Shown: one piece after another, positions 57,670 through 64,000 of the stretch
Layout of the letters: each line of letters opens with the position of its first letter
How positions within the stretch are numbered: position 1 is the stretch's first letter
From: Volvox africanus
Lineage: Eukaryota > Chlorophyta > Chlorophyceae > Chlamydomonadales > Volvocaceae
Assembly: GCA_030268105.1 (NCBI GenBank)
Contig: BSDZ01000009.1
Coordinates: 2,555,501-2,619,500, forward strand
DNA: 64,000 bases
Direction of reading: 5' to 3'
Notes under the pieces: model-generated
What the model was told of the DNA's origin: nothing
Databases searched by the model: none
The model's input: the letters and a program-made list of their open reading frames with translations, nothing else
Program-made: the position numbers and the translations under genes

Positions 57670-60600
57670 CGCACTTGGTCCTAACGGCCACGACTGAACG
57701 GCTGACAACGATAGTTACGGTCACTGTAGCAATGGCGTGGCCTGATGACCCCGCCGTTGCATCGTGAACTCTGGTTTAGCAGCCCTTGCCGCAGCGTGGT
57801 GGTGTGGAGTCCGCCATTCCGTTTGGAGTGGGATGCGGGCGAATCATGAAAGACCCGAGCCGCGCGACGTAGGTCCGCAGGTTTGGGTGTGGTTCCTCTA
57901 CCTTTTCCGAGTACATACAAGGCGTTGCAGGGGCTTGCTAGGCGCAAGTCCATGCATCGTTTACATCGTGGGCAACGCATCCCTGGGCATGATGACGGGC
58001 AGTGAGCACTGCACCGCCTGGCAGCAGGAGGAACGAAGGATATAGATTGGGGGCGGATGGACTGTTAAGCGGGCTGGCGTACAAGGCTGAAGGACGCCGT
58101 GCGTGGTGCGGATTAAGTTTTTGTGTTGGGTAATTAACTCCCAGTTGACAGATGATGATCGCGCGTTTTAGAGCATGCATCTTAAGCTCCAGTGCCCCGT
58201 GGCAGACCCGCGAGCGGTTTGGGCTCCCGCTCCTTACTAAATATCGTGAAGGGATGACCGAATAATGCGTGCACGATGTGCGGCGATTACGCTGACCATG
58301 CATGTGCCTCCCTATTTCCCACATGAAGCCGCGCGAAGCAAGTGTTATCTACAGCGATAGTGGGCGCGTATTTAAGGGGTGTGCCGACCGCCACGTATAT
58401 ATACATAATATGTTTTCTTCTGCGGCGAGCGGGAGTCCCGATGTGTGCCCTCCATGTGATGACGAAGTAATTGGCAGCAGCTAGCCAAGCACTGTGGATA
58501 CGTTGATACTTTGTGCCCGTTCACAATCTGAAATTTGCAACCAATCGTAGGATCATCGCCATTGGGCGCCATAGCATACAGATATGTGTCTGTGAGATTG
58601 CTATCCTGTAAAGGAGCAGGGCAGCAAAGAGAACGGAATGGTCTTTTGGGAGTGGTCCTGTCCAAATGTCTAGTAGACAGGGTCATTACGTATACACACG
58701 AAAGGTCTTGCGGTAAATCCCGGTATGGTAGCTTGGAGAAGGAGCAATGCATAATGTTGTCACCGATGTTAAAGATGCAGCCTGACGGCGGAGGCGTCAG
58801 GAAAAGGCAATGATTCTTAGTAGCCCGGAAATTAGAGAGAAGAGTAGCATGGCGATTACAAGTAGCCTTACGTGAGACGGTGTGTTACGGGACCTCAACA
58901 TAAGTCACGCAAGCCGGTAGGAGAGCAATAGAACAGTGCGCATCAAGTAGATGGCACCTAACAATTATATAACTTAACGGAGGAGGCTGCAGGAGGACCC
59001 TGGAGAAGTCTTCATGTTGCGCCCTGGGACAGTTTTAGATAATGGCTGTCACTCGTGACTTGCTTGCTGGCACTCCGGATGCTCCCCTAGTCCCTGACCC
59101 GAAGACAGCTGCCATTTCAAGTGTAACTAATCCCCCAGAGTCCCTTCCCTCATCTGCAGTATACTGCTTTTATTCCGGATATCCCCCAAAGTCCCCAGGG
59201 TCCTCTCCTTGCTACGACCCACGCCGGCCAACCCCCCAGTCCCCAGACCCATACCGAAGACTGCGGCTACTCTGGCTGTTAACCCCGACCCCTTGGAATC
59301 CTATTCCTCCCCGAAAGCCTCCTAGCTCCCTTCAGCCACTCTGCCAGAAACCCGGGTCAACCCAACAGTTCCATTCTTTCCGCATCGATAACTGCTGCCA
59401 TTCCGGCCTCGCTCACAGAAGCCCCAGGGTCCTATCCTTTACACCCCTGGGAACGATGCCACCCTGGTGTCTCTCATTGCTTTCCCGACCCTTTTCAACC
59501 ATCTCTTTTTGTGTGCAAAATATGTACATTCATCGAGGGAAGAATCATTGTAAAGTCTGTTAGGGCATTCATAGGCTGTCTATGTTTATCATCCAGTTGA
59601 GAGGCGCTGTATCCTTGCTTCGGTCTCGTGAATGCTTTCAGTCAGCTGGTTTTCAACAAATTTCAACAGGTCTTGGAAAATAAAGTTTAATTAATAAAAA
59701 TTGTGCTCCATTATTGTTTTTTATTTTCTGAGTGCGTTTGTCACTGTCGAATATGCATATGCGGGATCCTCCTAATCTGCTGCTCCTGCTCTCTGCGGCA
59801 GCGGGCAGGAGAGAGGGCAAGGGCGGGCAGAGCGGGCAAAATTATGGTCCCTGCCTCAGCACGAACATGAATTTCCTCGAGCACTTGACGTTGAAAAGTA
59901 GTGTTGCCACCGACATTAATTTTAGGCCTTAGGTAGCAACAAACTAACATTGTTAAGCAAGCTCAGACAATAATGTCAGCCTATCGAACGCAAGTCGTGG
60001 TGCACGGGCACGGCTCGCGTTCGGTTACGTTTCCGTTTCATCCACTTAAGTATTTTTGAAGACATACATTATTGAAGACACATAATTTATGGAACATAAA
60101 TTATCACAAAGACTTCACGCAATTGAACATAAAGCATTCCGGATACGACGCTTGGCCTGCTTACATAGACCTGCATTATCATCATGTCCCGAAGGAGAGA
60201 AGTTCGTTCAGGAGCCCCTTCAGAAGCAAGCGCCTCTCGAAGCAACTTCACGCCGCTCAAAGCCATTATACATGACGACACTGCATCAGCGCACTGCTGC
60301 TTGTTGCGCACGTACCGCCCCAAAACTCGCTCCCTCATCATTGGCCATCACCCCCTCAACGGTCCTGCCGCACCGGTCTTCAAATGTCCTCCCATTGCAC
60401 TGACGCTTATGGTGGTGTTCATCCCGAAGTCCAAATATTGCCGATCGTTCGCTTCTTCCCCACCCATCATCGAGAAGATGGACGGTATAACATGGACCGC
60501 TGCGGCATCACGTGGGGGACCTGAGTGGTGCACCTTCAGGCATACATCACCTCCACCATGCCTACGAAAGCTCCAGCCTAAGGCTGTTCGACCAGAAGGT

Positions 60601-61029
60601 TTGAAGCAGGGGAAGATAAGCTACCAGGCGGCCCCGCCCGGCCTGTTGCCACCCCCCCGGTTCGCTGCCGGTGAGGCGGCCTGCTTCCATGAGCAGCTCT
60701 ATCGAGAAGAAGGGTCGTGCGCGAAGAGCAATAAACTCGACCCCTGGCACACCGACAAACGTGTCCCTGCCTGCTTAGGGTTACTAAGCGGTGATATGAG
60801 TCTTTTATTGTCTCACTTCCAGCTGCGAGCCCTGTGGTGCCCCCCATGCGTGCACCAGGCCGATAGCAGACAGGGCGGCGGATCTCGCCGGGCGAGCAGA
60901 CCTCGAGGGAAAATACCCCAAGTGAATTATTGTTTGACATCAGGATCCAGGATCCAGTATCATCATATACTATCTATCCAGAATGCATCCGTCGCTTACT
61001 GCTGCGGCGGCATGAGGCGACATCCTCGC
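57670..61029. other. Gene-poor region downstream of WDR34
   Basis: TGTAA at 58607-58611 could be the distal WDR34 poly(A) signal. A minus-strand stretch at about 58490-58615, after a CTTTACAG acceptor, reads protein-like (TDTYLYAMAPNGDDPTIG) but has no partner exons. The rest is AT-rich with no recognised gene. Confidence 0.35.
59060..59480 (+). repeat. Degenerate Pro-coding tandem repeat
   Basis: Loosely repeated units of about 50-60 bases built on CCCC(C/A)AGTCCC/CCCCAGGGTCCT, alternating with GCxGCCATT(T/C)C elements. This keeps a Pro-rich plus-strand ORF open (59042-59563). Divergence between units is high; I call it repeat DNA, not a gene. Confidence 0.45.
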
Positions 61030-61330
61030 GCGGCTACAGGGATTTTGGATAAATCCAAGCGGGATGTGACCTTTTTGGAGGGGCAATTGGTGTTGCTGAG
61101 CACTAAAGAACCTACGCTCTTTTGCTGAGGGCTCACGAAAACGTTTGCCCCGTTGGATTGGTCCGTATCCCGTCGTGCGCATGGTCGAGAATGTAGCTGT
61201 GGAGCTTGCTTTGCCCGCTGATATGTCTATTCACCCTACGTTCCATATGTCCCTTGTACGTCCCTTTTTGGGGGGAGGACACGGGGGGAATCCGTACGGT
61301 AGCTCACTATGCGTCGTACAGCGACTGAAG
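61030..61330 (+). pseudogene. Ty3/gypsy integrase C-terminal remnant
   Basis: Reads SKRDVTFLEGQLVLLSTK, then after a one-frame slip and a stop (near 61120) RKRLPRWIGPYPVVRM, VAVELALPADMSIHPTFHMS and LVRPF. This is the characteristic end of gypsy-type integrases (VLLSTK ... LPRWIGPF ... IHPxFHxSLxxPF). The frameshift and lack of any RT, RNase H or integrase core nearby show a decayed fragment. Confidence 0.8.
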
Positions 61331-61594
61331 TTGTGCACTACCCTGTCGCAGTATGGGTGAGCAACGCGGTGAACGGGCGGGAATGTCGCAGAGGCGGTGT
61401 TCCTCATTAAAGATGAGTTGTCGCTTCCTCTGCCCCGCCGTGAGGGAAGCTTTCCAAGGCAGCGGGCTCATGCGGCATTTCTTCCCTCCTACCTGCTCTT
61501 TGTCTGTTGTTGCACTGTGAGGTCTCGGGCCTGGAGATTGCTGCCGGGCGCCTTTCACGATAGTTGCCAATACGCCGCGGAGATGATTTGCCAT

Positions 61595-61753
61595 TGTTGG
61601 AATTTGGCTTTACGAGTTCGGTCAGACTTGCCTTTATGATGTTTTTGGTTAGAAGTCGTTTGTGTACGACTGACTATATCGGTCTCTTGTTCCTTGCCTT
61701 GAGAGCCTAGAATCTCTTGTAACATGTAAGCGATAATACACACGAAAAGTCCA
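61595..61753 (+). mobile_element. Possible 5' LTR of the copia element
   Basis: Begins TGTTGGAAT, a common start of Ty1/copia LTRs, about 250 bases before gag. A CA end near 61753 is followed by GGTTATGAGCCCC, which resembles the initiator-tRNA primer-binding context. The 3' LTR lies outside the window, so the limits cannot be confirmed. Confidence 0.35.
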
Positions 61754-61845
61754 ATAGGTTATGAGCCCCGCGCAACGGCGCGTCTAGGTGAATCCTGATT
61801 ATCCAAAAAGTCGGCCGCACGAGGTGGTAGCGACGATAGGACAGG

Positions 61846-64000
61846 ATGGGCAAGGACGAGGATACCACGAAGGTATTCTTCGGTCGCGATGACTACGTTA
61901 CGGTGACCCAAGTTGTGAACGCACACTTGGAGAGGAAGCTCATCGATGACACGATCAGCGACGACGAGGATGTCCTCGCTGCGATCAAGCCAAACGACGA
62001 CAAATTGGCTCGCGGCACCATCAAGAAATACATTTTACCAGAAGATTTGCTACAGTTTGCGGGCAACACAACGGCACGAGATTTGTGGGTGGCGCTGGCG
62101 AAGAAGCACATTCCCAACGTCCGCAATTTCAGGATGCAAATCCAACAACAGCTTAAGGATTTTGAGATGTTGTCAGGAGAAAGTATTGACGATTATTTCC
62201 GCCGCTTTATAAAATTGGCTACAAGGCCAGCCTTATTTCGATGAAGATTGAGCCTGAGGATGCGTTACTCCACCTTATCCGCGGCTTGTCATCGGACTAC
62301 GACGGAGTCAAGTCCGTGCTACGCCACATGGAGAGCATCGAAAGCGTGGACCAGCTGCAGGATATGCTCAAGACCGAAGAGGGCGAGCTAAGGCTTCAGC
62401 GTAACAAGGCTCGCGAGGTGTCCCTGATGTCCCTCTCCCGTACCCATGATGGAGCCCGAGTGGGGCCCAGCCAGGGCGCTGGAGCAGGCAACGCCGACGG
62501 AGGCAGGAGTAGGAAGGCGTGCCTCTACTGCAATAAGGAGGGGCATTTCATCGCAGAATGCAGGAAGAAGGCAAATGATGAGCAGCGGGGGATTTGGAGG
62601 CCGGCGTTGAAGGGATTGCGGCAGAAGCCCCGAAACCCGCCGGCATTAGCAGCTCCACCGCCGGCGCCGCCTCCAGTGGCGCCCGTGGCCCAACCCCCAG
62701 CCGCCGCACAGGCAGCGGCTCCCCCACGGCCAGCACAAGGCCAACGGAGACAGCTGATCGCCCGGGTATACTCTTCCCAGCAGGACGACTGGGAGCGGGA
62801 GTTGTGGCTGTTCGACACTGGAGCAGAAGTCCATGTCACTGGAGACAAGGACAAGCTCCGGAACTATCAGCATTGTGGTTCAGATTGTAAAGTGTGGTTA
62901 AAAACAGCGAATGGAAGCGTGGTACGCCCGGAGGGCCATGGGCGGGTCATGTTCCGCTCCTCTTGTTTTGAGACAGATGTCGAGGTAGACGTGTACCATG
63001 CACCGGGGATCATGGGTCATATTCTGTCTTTGAAGGCGTTAGAGGGCAGTTTTGGACCGAATGTGGTTCCCCAGTTCTCAGGGGTCTTGCCACACGTGGA
63101 GATTGGTGGGGCACCCGCGATTGAGTTGGAGAAGATCGATGGGTTGTTCTATGCTGAGGACTCCAGCTACGACAGCTGGATGGGTCGGTATGGGTCCGAC
63201 AGGTGCTTAAGTGGTAAGAAGGTCCGTGAGGAATTGAGGAAGGTCAAGCTTGCCATCACGAAGCAGGATTCCAATCTTGGCGTTCTTTGGCATAAACGGT
63301 ACGGACATTTGGGTTTCGACGCCCTGGCCAAGGTGGCCAGCAGTGATATGGTCACGGGTTTCGGTGCAAGTGTGGATGATGTGGTGGCTGCGAAGGGGCA
63401 GTTCTGTAAGCCCTGCGCCGAGGGCAAGCAGACACGGCAGCCGCACCCATCAACCGGCAATGTTACGAGTAAGAGGCTCGATTTGGTGCATATGGACCTT
63501 TGCGGTCCATTGCCAGTGAAGTCGTGGAATAATGCGAAGTATTGGGTCACGTTCTACGATGATTGCACGAAGTTTTCGGAGGTGCGGTGTATCACTGACA
63601 AGACCGTGGTTCCTGAGACGGTGAAGGAGGTGATAAAGTTGTGGGAGCGGCAGACTGGCGACAAGGTCCGCCGCATCCACACTGACCGTGGCTTAGAGTA
63701 CGTAAATGAAGAACTGGCTAGCACTTTGCGGGACATGGGCATTTTCCATGAGAAGACGGCGCCGTACACACCACAGCAGAATGGCGCCGCGGAGCGTTTG
63801 AATCGCACTCTGGAGGAGTGTGTGCGCACCATGTTGGCCGATTCAGGTTTGCCGCAGGAAATGTGGAGTGAGGCTGTTATTACGGCCAATACTCTTCGCA
63901 ACGTATCTCCCACGAAGGGCAGCAATCTCACGCCTTGGGAGCGGTTCATTGGTGAAAAACCGGACGTGTCGAAGTTGAGGGTTTTTGGCTGCCCTGCATA
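61846..64000 (+). mobile_element. Ty1/copia retrotransposon, 5' half (gag, protease, integrase)
   Basis: Gag starts at ATG 61846 (MGKDEDTTKVFFGRDDYVTV) and runs in one frame to a stop at 62242-62244. The same gag domain continues in the -1 frame from about 62215 (SLISMKIEPEDALLHLIRGL) and stays open to the window edge. In order: CCHC knuckle CLYCNKEGHFIAEC (62520-62561), a Pro/Ala linker, protease LWLFDTGAEVHVTG (Asp codon at 62814), GAG-pre-integrase HHCC zinc site (WHKRYGHLGF ... CKPCAEGK), and integrase core with Asp in HMDLCGPL (63495), Asp in HTDRGLEY and Glu in NGAAERLNR. The gene order protease-integrase before RT is that of copia, not gypsy. RT and RNase H must lie beyond 64000. The break falls inside the gag domain, so it looks like a mutation and not programmed frameshifting. 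Confidence 0.93.
62215..62244 (+). pseudogene. Frameshift in copia gag
   Basis: Gag reading passes from the frame of 61846 to the frame used by pol within these bases; the original frame ends in TGA at 62242-62244. Domain continuity on both sides indicates a single small indel. Confidence 0.75.

Noticed and set aside
59042..59563. Plus-strand Pro-rich ORF of 173 codons
   Set aside because: Kept open by degenerate tandem repeats; no conserved segment, Kozak context or partner exon.
60184..61128. Plus-strand ORF of 314 codons
   Set aside because: Only its last 20-30 codons are recognisable, as a gypsy integrase fragment. The rest has no pattern of a real protein.
62215..62244. Programmed ribosomal frameshifting between copia gag and pol
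   Set aside because: The shift lies in the middle of the gag domain, well before the zinc knuckle and protease, and no slippery heptamer plus pseudoknot was evident. An indel is simpler.

Overview
The window looks like nuclear DNA of a flagellated volvocine green alga (Chlamydomonas/Volvox relatives). Genes are rich in short introns with clean GT-AG borders, and coding exons are GC-rich and full of Ala, Gly, Ser and Gln runs. Non-coding DNA is noticeably more AT-rich. TGTAA, the volvocine polyadenylation signal, follows several genes. The content also fits: a NIMA-type kinase and a dynein-2 intermediate chain (ciliary biology) and a hydroxyproline-type arabinosyltransferase (HRGP walls). The moderate GC content suggests a Volvox-like species rather than C. 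reinhardtii; that is inference.

Layout: 1-3401 (+) 3' part of a large low-complexity protein of unknown function. 5179-11593 (-) 12-exon NEK kinase. 12691-14080 (-) cytochrome c oxidase subunit Vb (COX5B). About 15825-16742 (+) end of a small unknown gene. 17523-18803 (-) SOUL haem-binding protein. 19304-34821 (+) a complete BRCA2 homologue: one giant 7.6-kb first exon with a Gln-rich region and a row of BRC repeats, then 13 small exons for the helical/OB1/tower/OB2/OB3 DNA-binding domain. 36048-38926 (-) SRPBCC/COQ10-like lipid-binding protein. 40908-43176 (-) unknown Ser/Ala/Gln-rich protein. 43.2-45.8 kb gene-poor and AT-rich. 47151-51501 (-) secretory arabinosyltransferase, 10 exons. 52001-57669 (+) WDR34/FAP133 dynein-2 intermediate chain. 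57.7-61.0 kb gene-poor with a degenerate tandem repeat. 61.03-61.33 kb a broken Ty3/gypsy integrase tail. About 61.6 kb to the window end: the 5' half of a Ty1/copia retrotransposon with a frameshifted gag.

Exon structures were assembled by hand. I required GT-AG (or GC-AG) borders, matching intron phase, and continuity with the known protein family. For NEK, SOUL, SRPBCC, arabinosyltransferase and BRCA2 the summed exon lengths are exact multiples of three. For WDR34 one donor is unresolved. For COX5B the first exon is uncertain. No alignment program or database was used; family calls rest on recognised motifs. Nothing resembling an operon, CRISPR array, tRNA or rRNA was seen. The genes are unrelated housekeeping, DNA-repair and ciliary loci, not a functional cluster. 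The most informative locus is BRCA2, because its RAD51-binding repeats and complete DNA-binding domain can be read directly.
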